DNA of 64,000 nucleotides from Brachyspira murdochii DSM 12563 (lineage in GTDB: Bacteria; Spirochaetota; Brachyspiria; Brachyspirales; Brachyspiraceae): NCBI RefSeq assembly GCF_000092845.1, contig NC_014150.1, positions 1,760,919-1,824,918 of the forward strand. Direction: 5' to 3'. Below the pieces are notes generated by a model, which did no database searches, had not been told where the DNA came from, and worked only from the letters and a program-made list of their open reading frames with translations. Made by a program: the position numbers and the translations under genes. Below are positions 1 to 7,451 of this stretch, piece after piece (the first letter of the stretch is position 1; the number at the start of each line of letters is the position of its first letter).

Positions 1-13
1 AAGAATTATAATA

Positions 14-616
14 ATGAAATGGTATGAAAAGTATCCTGAAGAGTTTAGAGAAGTTTTGAGTAAAGTATTTCGTAATAACTTTTTTGATGATTATAATGAC
101 AAACAATATATATTAACTGATCATGGTGTATCTGTAACTATAGAAGTTCTTGAGAATTCTTTATCTATAATAGAATTAGAAGGAGATAAATCATTTCTAT
201 ATTTGAAAAATAAAAAATGTGCTGATAAAGTTATTATTCAAAAAGAAAGTGAAGAAGTTTATAATATGCACATTTTTGAATTTTCTAAAAGCAGAAAGAA
301 AAATGATGAATTGATAGAACAGCTTGAAGGTGCTTGTTTGAGGGCTATAGCAGTATTATCTTATTTTAAGAATGTTACAATTAATAGAGTATATTTATTT
401 TTTGTAAGAAAAGATATCATTACAAACCCCATATATTATAGACGAGAAATTTCAAATAAAAAATTATCAGTTAACAGTAATGAATTTGTGGAATTAGATA
501 ATTCATCGTATATATTTATAGAAGATAAATTAAAAATAAAACTTCTTGAACATAATCAAACATACAGTATAAAAAATCATTCAAATGAATACGGACTTAA
601 ACTCTCTTTTTTATAA
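14..616 (+). CDS. Hypothetical protein
   Basis: A 200-residue protein that I do not recognise. It has no signal peptide or membrane segment. The middle (about residues 69-115: a Cys-Ala-Asp, then a strand ending HIFEFSKS, then a Gln-Leu-Glu helix) has the layout of a PD-(D/E)XK-like fold, with an acidic residue, a strand with Glu, a nearby Lys and an alpha helix. The catalytic spacing is not clean, so I do not assign a nuclease. The gene lies 13 bases inside the window edge, and a stop in another frame at 9-11 suggests it follows closely on an upstream gene. No clear ribosome site is visible because of the edge. The frame is convincing from its codon use and length; the function is unknown. 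Confidence 0.7.
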   Translation: MKWYEKYPEEFREVLSKVFRNNFFDDYNDKQYILTDHGVSVTIEVLENSLSIIELEGDKSFLYLKNKKCADKVIIQKESEEVYNMHIFEFSKSRKKNDELIEQLEGACLRAIAVLSYFKNVTINRVYLFFVRKDIITNPIYYRREISNKKLSVNSNEFVELDNSSYIFIEDKLKIKLLEHNQTYSIKNHSNEYGLKLSFL

Positions 617-634
617 AAAACTTTATTAATTTAA

Positions 635-663
635 TTGAAATAAAAACTGCTTTATGTTATCAT
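635..663 (+). promoter_or_regulatory. Predicted promoter of the aspartate kinase gene
   Basis: TTGAAA at 635-640 and TATCAT at 658-663 are separated by 17 bases, about 40 bases before the kinase start. The same TATCAT -10 box is seen before the Asp-rich gene at 23.4 kb. There is no room for a lysine riboswitch between this promoter and the gene. Confidence 0.45.
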
Positions 664-705
664 ATATAGTAATTTTTACTAGAAAAAATGGAGGATTTAA
701 GTAAA

Positions 706-2064
706 ATGAAAGTAGCAAAATTTGGAGGCTCTTCAGTTGCAAATGCAAGTCAAATAAAAAAAGTTGTGGATATAGTTCTAGCCGATAAGGACAGAAGAAT
801 TGTAGTAGTATCTGCTCCGGGTAAGAGACTTAAGGAAGACACCAAAGTAACCGATTTGCTTATTACTCTTGCTGAAACTATTATTTCTGGTAAGGACGGA
901 AAATTAGAATTAAAAATTATTATAGAAAGATTTAAAAATATCATAGATGAACTTGCCCTCTCCCATGAACTTTTAGAAGAGATGCAAAATGATATTTTAA
1001 ATAGAATAGCAGAAGATAAAAGCCTTCCTACAAAGTTTATAGACGGAGTTAAGGCTTTGGGTGAGGATTTATCTGCAAAAGTAATTGCGGCATACATTAA
1101 CTCTATAGGTGTAAAAGCTAAATATGTTAATCCTAAAGATGCAGGGCTTTTACTTTCAGAGGAGTTTGGCAATGCTGCTGTGCTTGAGAAGTCTTATGCT
1201 AATTTGGCTAAATTAAAAGATGAAACTGCTTTGGTAATATTCCCGGGATTTTTCGGATATACTGAAAAAGGCGATGTAGTAACTTTCCCTAGAGGAGGAA
1301 GTGATATTACTGGTGCTATTTTGGCTAAAGCTGTAAATGCCGAAGTATATGAAAACTTTACTGATGTTGACGGAGTATTTGCTGCAGCTCCAAATATAGT
1401 GGATAATCCTAAACTTATAGATGAGTTTACATATAGAGAGATGAGAGAGTTAAGTTACGGCGGTTTTAATGTTCTTCATGCAGAAGCACTGCAGCCAGTT
1501 TATGAAGCTAATATTCCGGTACATATACTTAATACTAATAATCCATCTGCTAAGGGAACAAGAATAGTAGCAAATAGAAATAAAAATATCAATCCTGTAG
1601 TTGGTGTTTCTGGGGAAAATGATTTCTCTTGTCTTTATGTTAGTAAATACTTGATGAACAGAGAAGTAGGGTTCGGAAGAAAACTTTTAGAGATAATAGA
1701 AGATGAGAATATACCTTATCAGCATGCTCCTTCCGGAATAGATAATATATCAGTAATTGTTAGAAACTCTGCTATTACAGAAGAAAAAGAAAAACGTATA
1801 TATGAACGCGTACGTGATGAGCTTAATGTAGATAATATTTATTTTGAACATGGACTTGCTTTGATAATGCTTGTAGGGGAGGGTATGCAGCAGTGTGTAG
1901 GTGTTTCTGCTAGAGCTATGCATTCTATGGAAAAATCTAATATCAATATTGAAATGCTAAACCAAGGCATAAGTGAAGTAAGTATTATGATAGGAGTAAA
2001 AGACACTGATTTGAATAGGGCTATAAAAAGCATATATAAATCTTTCTTTGAAGAGCAAATATAA
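706..2064 (+). CDS. lysC: Aspartate kinase
   Basis: Phosphorylates aspartate to aspartyl-phosphate, the first step to lysine, diaminopimelate, threonine and methionine. The N-terminus carries the kinase signature KFGGSSV, and FPRGGSDITGA and FTDVDGVF are the nucleotide and substrate loops. Two C-terminal ACT-like segments follow (from about VVGVSGEND, and from ALIMLVGEGM), the usual site of feedback inhibition. The open frame reaches back to an ATG at 688, but the GGAGG at 690-694 would lie inside that longer version and sits 11 bases before the ATG at 706, so I take 706 as the start (452 residues, normal for a monofunctional enzyme). It has its own promoter and terminator and appears monocistronic. 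Whether lysine or threonine inhibits it cannot be read from the sequence. Confidence 0.93.
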   Translation: MKVAKFGGSSVANASQIKKVVDIVLADKDRRIVVVSAPGKRLKEDTKVTDLLITLAETIISGKDGKLELKIIIERFKNIIDELALSHELLEEMQNDILNRIAEDKSLPTKFIDGVKALGEDLSAKVIAAYINSIGVKAKYVNPKDAGLLLSEEFGNAAVLEKSYANLAKLKDETALVIFPGFFGYTEKGDVVTFPRGGSDITGAILAKAVNAEVYENFTDVDGVFAAAPNIVDNPKLIDEFTYREMRELSYGGFNVLHAEALQPVYEANIPVHILNTNNPSAKGTRIVANRNKNINPVVGVSGENDFSCLYVSKYLMNREVGFGRKLLEIIEDENIPYQHAPSGIDNISVIVRNSAITEEKEKRIYERVRDELNVDNIYFEHGLALIMLVGEGMQQCVGVSARAMHSMEKSNINIEMLNQGISEVSIMIGVKDTDLNRAIKSIYKSFFEEQI

Positions 2065-2107
2065 AGCAGATATTAAAAAAAATAAATAACATTGATTTAA
2101 TATAAAG

Positions 2108-2138
2108 GCAGGCTTATTTGATAGGTCTGCTTTTTTAT
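2108..2138 (+). terminator. Rho-independent terminator after aspartate kinase
   Basis: Stem GCAGGC (2108-2113) pairs with GTCTGC (2125-2130), with one G-U pair, and is followed directly by six T residues. Confidence 0.8.
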
Positions 2139-2364
2139 TTTAATTTTTTATTACAATTGTTTTGAAACAAGTCTAATAGATATTGATACTATTTTATAAT
2201 TAGACTTTGCAGTCGTGAAAATTTATTTTCTAATGTCATGCTTGCTTTTTTATATAAGGTATGCAAAATAATAAATTATCAAAATTTGTATATAATTTTG
2301 TCAAGTACTTTTAAAATAAATCTATTTATAATGGAGTTATATGTATTAGGTTATTGTATTATTA
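2139..2364. other. AT-rich gap between converging genes
   Basis: No gene is visible. The only structure is a perfect 9-base inverted repeat, AAGTCTAAT at 2169-2177 and ATTAGACTT at 2199-2207, with a 21-base spacer. It has no T-run, so it is not an obvious terminator. Confidence 0.5.
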
Positions 2365-2402
2365 TAAAAAAATCTGCAGAAGTTATATTTACTCCTGCAG
2401 AT
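2365..2402 (-). terminator. Rho-independent terminator after alcohol dehydrogenase
   Basis: On the minus strand, a long stem with arms ATCTGCAG and CTGCAGAT is followed by seven T residues, about 10 bases after the alcohol dehydrogenase stop codon. Confidence 0.85.
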
Positions 2403-2414
2403 ATAAGAGATTAA

Positions 2415-3644
2415 TTAATTATTATTAAGAGTTTTCATGTCTATTACATATCTAAATTTTACTTCACCATTAATAACTTTATTGTAAGCATCGGATATAG
2501 CCTCAGCATCGGCATTAATTATTTCTACAGGAGGATATATATTGTTAGCCACAGAATAGTCAAGCATTTCCTGAGTTTCTTTTATTCCGCCTATTAGAGA
2601 GCCGAATATTTTTCTGCTTCCATTAAAAATAACTAAATCTGTTATATCTAGTGAAGGGCTGTCATTATGAGGCGGTATTCCCAAAACACACATAGTTCCA
2701 TTTCTTTTTAATATATTCATATACATATTAAGGTCATAATTGGCGGGTATTGTACTTATGATATAATCTAAAGTATTATTAATATTTTCTAAATCTGAAG
2801 GATTATTAATATTAACATATTTAGAAGCTCCCATATTTAAAGCATCTTGTCTTTTATCTTCCGTGATATCAAATACAGTAACGTCTGCCCCCAATTTAAC
2901 GGCATATTGCAAAGCCATAGAACCCAATCCTCCAAATCCAGCTATTCCAACTTTATCTCCCTTTTTTATATTCATTGCTTTTATAGGAGAATAAGTAGTA
3001 ACTCCTGCACAAAGTAAAGGTGCGGTTTTATCTAGTTCTGCATTATTAGGTATCAGTATAGCAAAATTTTCTGAAACAACTATATTATCAGAATATCCTC
3101 CTTGGGTTATTTCATTATTATGGAATCTGTCTTCAGAGCCGTAAGTAAATACTGTTCTATTTAAACAATACTGTTCCTGATTATTTAAGCAATTAATACA
3201 TTCTCCGCATGAATTAACCATACAGCCTACCCCGGCAAGATCGCCTACTTTAAATTTTGTTACAGCACTTCCTACCTGCACAACTCTTCCCGCTATTTCA
3301 TGTCCTGGTACAAATGGGTGTACAGCTTCTCCATGTTCTCCGTTAACTGCATGAATATCACTATGGCAAATTCCTGCATAAAGTATTTCTATAAGTACGT
3401 CATTACTTCCTACAGCATGTCTTGTAAACTCTCTTTTTTCAAAATCCATATTTGTAGAAATAGCCATAAATCCTATTGAATTTATCCTGCCGTCATTATT
3501 AGTTGATATATTGATTGGGGATTGAATGATGTCATTATTGACTGACACAGAGTTTGAAGTCTCTTGATTTGAAGTTGATTTAGGATTATTGCTGCATGAA
3601 AAAGATAATGTGAGAATCGATAAAAATAAAATTATATTTTTCAT
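2415..3644 (-). CDS. Zinc-dependent alcohol dehydrogenase with lipoprotein signal
   Basis: A medium-chain, zinc-dependent alcohol/aldehyde reductase of the cinnamyl-alcohol/YahK-like type. Visible are the catalytic-zinc residues CHSD and GHE, the structural-zinc cluster (four Cys within CMVNSCGECINC and the following YC), and the Rossmann motif GFGGLG. The odd feature is the first 50 or so residues: MKNIILFLSILTLSFSC is a textbook lipoprotein signal with lipobox LSFSC, followed by an Asn/Ser-rich linker before the enzyme core begins near GFMAIST. Family members are normally cytoplasmic because they need NAD(P)H, so export would be unusual. A good ribosome site (AAGGAG) precedes the ATG, so the signal is not an artefact of a start chosen too early. 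The promoter suggests MerR-family control. Confidence 0.88.
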   Translation of the reverse strand: MKNIILFLSILTLSFSCSNNPKSTSNQETSNSVSVNNDIIQSPINISTNNDGRINSIGFMAISTNMDFEKREFTRHAVGSNDVLIEILYAGICHSDIHAVNGEHGEAVHPFVPGHEIAGRVVQVGSAVTKFKVGDLAGVGCMVNSCGECINCLNNQEQYCLNRTVFTYGSEDRFHNNEITQGGYSDNIVVSENFAILIPNNAELDKTAPLLCAGVTTYSPIKAMNIKKGDKVGIAGFGGLGSMALQYAVKLGADVTVFDITEDKRQDALNMGASKYVNINNPSDLENINNTLDYIISTIPANYDLNMYMNILKRNGTMCVLGIPPHNDSPSLDITDLVIFNGSRKIFGSLIGGIKETQEMLDYSVANNIYPPVEIINADAEAISDAYNKVINGEVKFRYVIDMKTLNNN

Positions 3645-3675
3645 AAATTATACTCCTTTTATTTAATTTTTGTAA

Positions 3676-3706
3676 ATTATATCATTGGAGTTCACTCTAA
3701 TGTCAA
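3676..3706 (-). promoter_or_regulatory. MerR-type promoter/operator of the alcohol dehydrogenase
   Basis: Minus strand: -35 TTGACA (3701-3706) and -10 TATAAT (3676-3681) are both perfect but 19 bases apart. The spacer holds a near-palindrome, TTAGAGT-GA-ACTCCAA (3685-3700). A 19-base spacer with an operator centred between the two boxes is the hallmark of MerR-family activators (NmlR/AdhR type), which often control alcohol dehydrogenases. No MerR gene lies in this window. Confidence 0.65.
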
Positions 3707-3877
3707 TATGATTTTATGATTATTATTTACATTATTCTTTAATTTTAGGTATTGTTATATTATAAATGGTGTTATACTAAGGATAAAAACTTTGTCTGAG
3801 TCTGGGTAAAAAAGCTGATAATTCTATATAAAGGTGTATCAGTTTACAAAATAAAATTGTTCAAATATATATTTGCT

Positions 3878-5320
3878 TTATCCCGTATATTCTTCTATAT
3901 ATTTACGCATAAGCATTTTTATAGTTTCTTTATCGGCATCAAGAGAAGCTATATCAAAAGCATCAATCATAACTTTCCTCTCTTCAGGAGTAAGGCATTT
4001 AACTGGGTCTTTTGCTATAAATAATTTTTTGTACTGAGAAGGTATTAATGTTTCATCGTCCATTAAAATTTCTTCATAGAGTTTTTCCCCCTCTCTAATA
4101 CCAGTAAAAATAATTGGAATATCTTTTTCAGTAAGTCCATACATTTTTAGCATGTTTCTAGCCAAGTCCAAAATTTTAACAGGCTTTCCCATATCCAAAG
4201 TAAATATTATACCGTCATTTAAAGTGCAGGCTTTGATTACAAGTCTTGCAGCTTCTCTTATAGACATGAAAAATCTTACCATTTCTGGGTGTGTAACGGT
4301 TAATGCTTTACCCTCTCTTATCTGTTTTTCAAATACTGGTATAACGCTTCCGCTGCTTCCTAAAACATTTCCGAATCTTGTTATTTTGAATGCTGTATTA
4401 TTTTGTTCATGCGACAATGACATTATCATTCTTTCGCATATTCTTTTACTTGCCCCCATTAATGAAGTAGGGCGTACTGCTTTATCTGTTGATATAAATA
4501 CAAAGTTTTTTATATTATTTTTTATAGCAAGTGTTGCAATATTTTCTGTGGCTAATATATTATTTTTAATTGCTTCTTCTGGGTAGCTTTCCATAAATGG
4601 AAGATGTTTATGAGCTGCTGCATGAAAAATTATATCTGGTTTTTCTTCTTTTAAGATTTTATCAACTTTAACATAGTCTCGTACATTCGATATTATATAC
4701 ATAAATTTATGTTTATGTTTTTCATTGTTTCTGTCATTTAAAGACATTATAAGATTATGAACAGCACTTTCAGAATTATCCAAAGCCATAACTTTTTTTA
4801 CAGGAAGTGTAATTAACTGCCTTACAAGTTCGCTTCCTATAGAGCCTCCGCCGCCTGTAACTAGTATAGTTTTATTCTTATAGTATTCTGATATTTCTTT
4901 TTCATCAAAACCAATTTCCTCTCTTCCAAGCAAGTCCGAAGGTTCAAGATTTCTTATATCTTTTATAGAGGCATTGCCTTTTATTATTTCAAAGAATCCG
5001 GGAAGTATTTTATATCTTATTCCAGTAGGATATATTATATCAAGTATTTCAAGAAGTTCTTTTTGTTTGAGGGTGGGGATTGCGATAATAATTTCTTCTA
5101 TATCTATATTTTCATTTTTATATTCTTTTATAATATTTTCTATGTCTTTTACTTTTCCCTTAACTTTTATAGATTGATTTTTTACATTAACTTCTTTTTT
5201 ATTTTTATCATCATCTAAAAAGCATAGTATATTATATTCGTTATTATCATCAGAAATTAGTATTTCAGATGCAAGAGTTTCTCCTGCATTTCCAGCCCCA
5301 ATTATCACTATATTTTTCAT
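3878..5320 (-). CDS. Nucleotide-sugar 4,6-dehydratase (CapD/FlaA1/PglF-like), soluble form
   Basis: Probable UDP-N-acetylhexosamine 4,6-dehydratase supplying modified sugars for surface glycans or glycoproteins. There are two Rossmann parts: an N-terminal nucleotide-binding domain starting VIIGAGNAGE (residues 5-14), and the extended-SDR catalytic domain with TGGGGSIGSE (155-164). The catalytic Tyr of ordinary SDRs is replaced by Met (M288GASK292), with TDK at 278-280, as in the WbpM/PglF/CapD group. Those relatives usually carry four N-terminal membrane helices; here the protein starts directly at the first Rossmann domain (480 residues), so it should be cytosolic. It is transcribed divergently from the repeat-switched unit starting near 5454. 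No other glycan genes are in the window, so its product cannot be named further. Confidence 0.88.
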   Translation of the reverse strand: MKNIVIIGAGNAGETLASEILISDDNNEYNILCFLDDDKNKKEVNVKNQSIKVKGKVKDIENIIKEYKNENIDIEEIIIAIPTLKQKELLEILDIIYPTGIRYKILPGFFEIIKGNASIKDIRNLEPSDLLGREEIGFDEKEISEYYKNKTILVTGGGGSIGSELVRQLITLPVKKVMALDNSESAVHNLIMSLNDRNNEKHKHKFMYIISNVRDYVKVDKILKEEKPDIIFHAAAHKHLPFMESYPEEAIKNNILATENIATLAIKNNIKNFVFISTDKAVRPTSLMGASKRICERMIMSLSHEQNNTAFKITRFGNVLGSSGSVIPVFEKQIREGKALTVTHPEMVRFFMSIREAARLVIKACTLNDGIIFTLDMGKPVKILDLARNMLKMYGLTEKDIPIIFTGIREGEKLYEEILMDDETLIPSQYKKLFIAKDPVKCLTPEERKVMIDAFDIASLDADKETIKMLMRKYIEEYTG

Positions 5321-5453
5321 TTATCAAAGTCCAAAAATAAATATATAATAAGGCTTATAGTATATATTTTTTTTATTTATTATACAAGGATTTTATTATA
5401 TATTGTTTATTTTAGAAAAAGTTTTTATTTAAAAATAAATTGTAAATAAAATA

Positions 5454-5482
5454 TTGACATTAATAATTTGATATTTTATAAT
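5454..5482 (+). promoter_or_regulatory. Perfect sigma-70 promoter of the repeat-switched unit
   Basis: TTGACA at 5454-5459 and TATAAT at 5477-5482 with a 17-base spacer. Transcription should start near 5489, which coincides with the first ATG of the heptamer-repeat ORF, so that ORF would be leaderless. Confidence 0.75.
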
Positions 5483-5488
5483 ATTATT

Positions 5489-5852
5489 ATGAAAGGAATA
5501 TTTACTTTATTAAATAATACACTCGACACTCGACACTCGACACTCGACACTCGACACTCGACACTCGACAAATAATTTAAATCTTTCAAAAAATTTAATA
5601 TCATATAAAAATAATAATAATTCTAAAAAAATACATCTTTCTTTATTTAACTTTAAGCCAGCATTTGTATTGCAAATAATTTTAAAACTTTATATATATA
5701 ATTTAATCAAAAGACAATCAGAAATAATAAAAAACTACATAAATTTTATTATTACATATTTTCTTAATTTTTTGAGAGTATTTTTTTACTATGATAAAAG
5801 CATTTTAAACAATGTTTTTTATAAAAATTATAATTTACACAAGGAGTTCTAA
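5489..5852 (+). pseudogene. Frame-switched ORF with heptamer repeats (OFF in this sequence)
   Basis: From ATG 5489 the frame reads MKGIFTLLNN, enters seven ACTCGAC units (5521-5569) and stops at TAA 5573 after 28 codons. In another frame, sequence with no stop runs from the repeat to TAA 5850 and would add about 94 residues (basic, Asn/Lys-rich, then a hydrophobic stretch around IINFIITYF). Seven bases shift the frame by one, so six or nine copies would join the two parts into one protein of roughly 120 residues, while seven copies keep it off. The closing stop is one base before the start of the next gene, whose AAGGAG lies inside this ORF, so the two would be translationally coupled. The protein is not recognised. 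The start is leaderless and so less certain. Confidence 0.55.
5521..5569 (+). repeat. Seven perfect tandem copies of ACTCGAC
   Basis: 49 bases, seven identical 7-base units with no interruption, in a region otherwise almost free of G and C. The unit length is not a multiple of three, so copy-number change alters the reading frame of the surrounding ORF. Confidence 0.97.
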
Positions 5853-5853
5853 T

Positions 5854-6223
5854 ATGAACAAAAAAACTATTATATATTCTTTTTACTTTATTTTTAACCG
5901 GTATTTTATCTGTAAGCTGTTCCAATGCGGATAAAACAGGTGCAGAAGAAACAATTAATAAATATAAGGGTACTATATATCACTCTGAAAATAATGATGG
6001 GCGTTATGTTTCAATAAATGAAGATGGTTCTATAACTATTAAAGTAAATGATACAGCTGATGAATTTCCAAAAGATTTAGTAAAGCATTTATCTGGAACT
6101 AAATATACATATACTCCTGAACCTCAGTTTGAAGATATTTATACAATAGAATTTCTTGATAATGGCAGCAGAATAGTATTAATATACGGCTCTAAAGATC
6201 ATCCTTTATATTTTAAAAAGTAA
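5854..6223 (+). pseudogene. Small lipoprotein gene broken by one base in an A7 run
   Basis: ATG 5854 follows a strong AAGGAG (5841-5846). Codons 2-5 contain seven A residues (5860-5866). As written, the frame ends after about 26 codons. With one A fewer it reads MNKKLLYILF, then a hydrophobic stretch ending in lipobox LSVSC, then about 100 further residues (TGAEETINKYKGTIYHS through DHPLYFKK) to TAA 6221. The mature part is open throughout and looks like a small secreted lipoprotein that I do not recognise. Either a sequencing error or slipped-strand phase variation explains this. Because the preceding ORF of the same unit is also switched off at a repeat, I favour phase variation. A full-length protein needs A6 (or A9). 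Confidence 0.7.
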
Positions 6224-6292
6224 ATAATTTTTTATACAATTAATATTGATGCTATTTTATCAGATTTGCAATATTTTATTAAAATTTATTTA

Positions 6293-6691
6293 ACGCACGG
6301 TGAATGAATTTATATAAATAGTTTAAATTAAAACTCACAATCAGCTTATTTCGTGCGGTGATTAGGCATTAAATTTAAATAACACTAGGGCGGGCTTCTA
6401 AACAATAAAGAAAGTTAAAAATTATAACGGTATATTAAAATTATAAATCTATATGGTGGGAATTAGTATAAAGCAAAAATTTTATTCTCACTCCCCGCCC
6501 TTCAGAGTTTGTTATTTTACTTTGGATTTTAGTTGGGTACTGTTTTGATATTTAAATAACATCTATTAGCCCCCACCCAAGTTTTTTTTAAATTTTTGAA
6601 TTTTATTTTACGCACGTATAACTTTATATTTTTATATAGTGATATTAGAATATTAAATATATTTTTTATAAAAAGTTTATTCTGCGTGCGT
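6293..6691. repeat. Composite GC-rich intergenic element, copy 1
   Basis: A gene-free stretch holding GC-rich blocks unlike the surrounding AT-rich DNA. In order: ACGCACG (6293-6299) facing CGTGCG (6352-6357); TTTAAATAACACT then GGGCGGG (6374-6394); a hairpin from GGTGGG (6455-6460) to CCCCGCCC (6493-6500); CCCCCACCCAAG followed by a T-run (6570-6589); and ACGCACG (6610-6616) facing CGTGCGT (6685-6691). The same blocks recur in the same cyclic order at 50211-50651. No coding capacity was recognised. Confidence 0.7.
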
Positions 6692-6707
6692 AGGTTTTAT
6701 TTTTATA

Positions 6708-7238
6708 TTATTCGACAACACCGATATAAGGAAGGTTTCTGTATTTTTGGGCATAATCAATACCATATCCCACAACAAACTCGTCTTCTATATCAAAACC
6801 ATTATAGTCTATTTTTATATCTACTTTTCTTCTTGAAGGTTTGTTTAGAAGAGTGCATATTTTAAGGGATGCAGGATTTCTAGTCTTTAATACCTCGCAT
6901 ATTTTCTCTAAAGTACAGCCTGTATCTATAATATCTTCCACTATTATTACATCTCTTCCAGTAAGAGGTACATCAACATCTTTTAGTATTTTGATTTCAG
7001 AACCTATTTTATTATTTCCATAGCTTGATACTATCATAAAATCAATTTCTACAGGTACATCAATATATCTTGTAAGGTCTGCAATAAACATAAATGAGCC
7101 CTTGAGAAGTCCTATAATACATGGGATATTTTCTTTATTTTTAAGATCATTAGAGATTTCTTCGGCTAATTCTTTAACTTTATTATTTATATCTTCTTGA
7201 GAGATAAGTATCTTTGATATATGCTCGTATTTGTTCAT
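6708..7238 (-). CDS. hpt: Hypoxanthine phosphoribosyltransferase
   Basis: Purine salvage enzyme converting hypoxanthine (and usually guanine) with PRPP to IMP or GMP in the cytosol. It has the normal family length of 176 residues. The PRPP-binding signature VIIVEDIIDTGCT is at residues 97-109, the PPi-loop segment LLKGSFMF is near residue 44, and the C-terminal EFVVGYGIDYAQKYRNLPYIG matches the family's purine-binding end. The ribosome site AAGGAA stands 6 bases before the ATG. It ends 16 bases from the GC-rich intergenic element and appears to be a single-gene unit. Confidence 0.95.
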   Translation of the reverse strand: MNKYEHISKILISQEDINNKVKELAEEISNDLKNKENIPCIIGLLKGSFMFIADLTRYIDVPVEIDFMIVSSYGNNKIGSEIKILKDVDVPLTGRDVIIVEDIIDTGCTLEKICEVLKTRNPASLKICTLLNKPSRRKVDIKIDYNGFDIEDEFVVGYGIDYAQKYRNLPYIGVVE

Positions 7239-7363
7239 AGATTATTCCTTAAGTTTTTATTGGATATTTATTTATATATTATCGTATAGAAATAATGATT
7301 TAATTATATGATAAAATGGGAAAATGATTATAGCTTTTAATAATCTTTAACTTAAATAAAATA

Positions 7364-7406
7364 ATAGAGCAGGTATAGAAATTTTATTTTCAGCACCTGC
7401 TCTTAT
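7364..7406 (-). terminator. Terminator of the butyryl-CoA dehydrogenase/Etf operon
   Basis: On the minus strand, the perfect arms AGAGCAGGT and ACCTGCTCT are followed by an A/T-rich tail. It lies about 50 bases after the etfA stop. A 16-base tandem duplication overlaps the etfA stop region just before it (around 7424-7455). Confidence 0.75.
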
Positions 7407-7451
7407 TTATTAAAAAATGTTTCTAAATAATTTTATTACTTAATAATTTTA

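Noticed and set aside
641-705. Lysine riboswitch before aspartate kinase
   Set aside because: The leader after the predicted promoter is under 50 bases and shows no stem structure; a lysine riboswitch needs about 170.
5521-5569. Possible CRISPR array
   Set aside because: Units are only seven bases and directly adjacent, with no spacers; it is a microsatellite.
5670-5852. Independent 60-codon gene starting at ATG 5670
   Set aside because: No ribosome site, and the frame is open well upstream to the heptamer repeat; better read as the 3' part of the switched ORF.
6596-6865. 89-codon plus-strand frame overlapping the hpt end
   Set aside because: Half of it is antisense to hpt and the rest lies in the intergenic element; composition is not protein-like.
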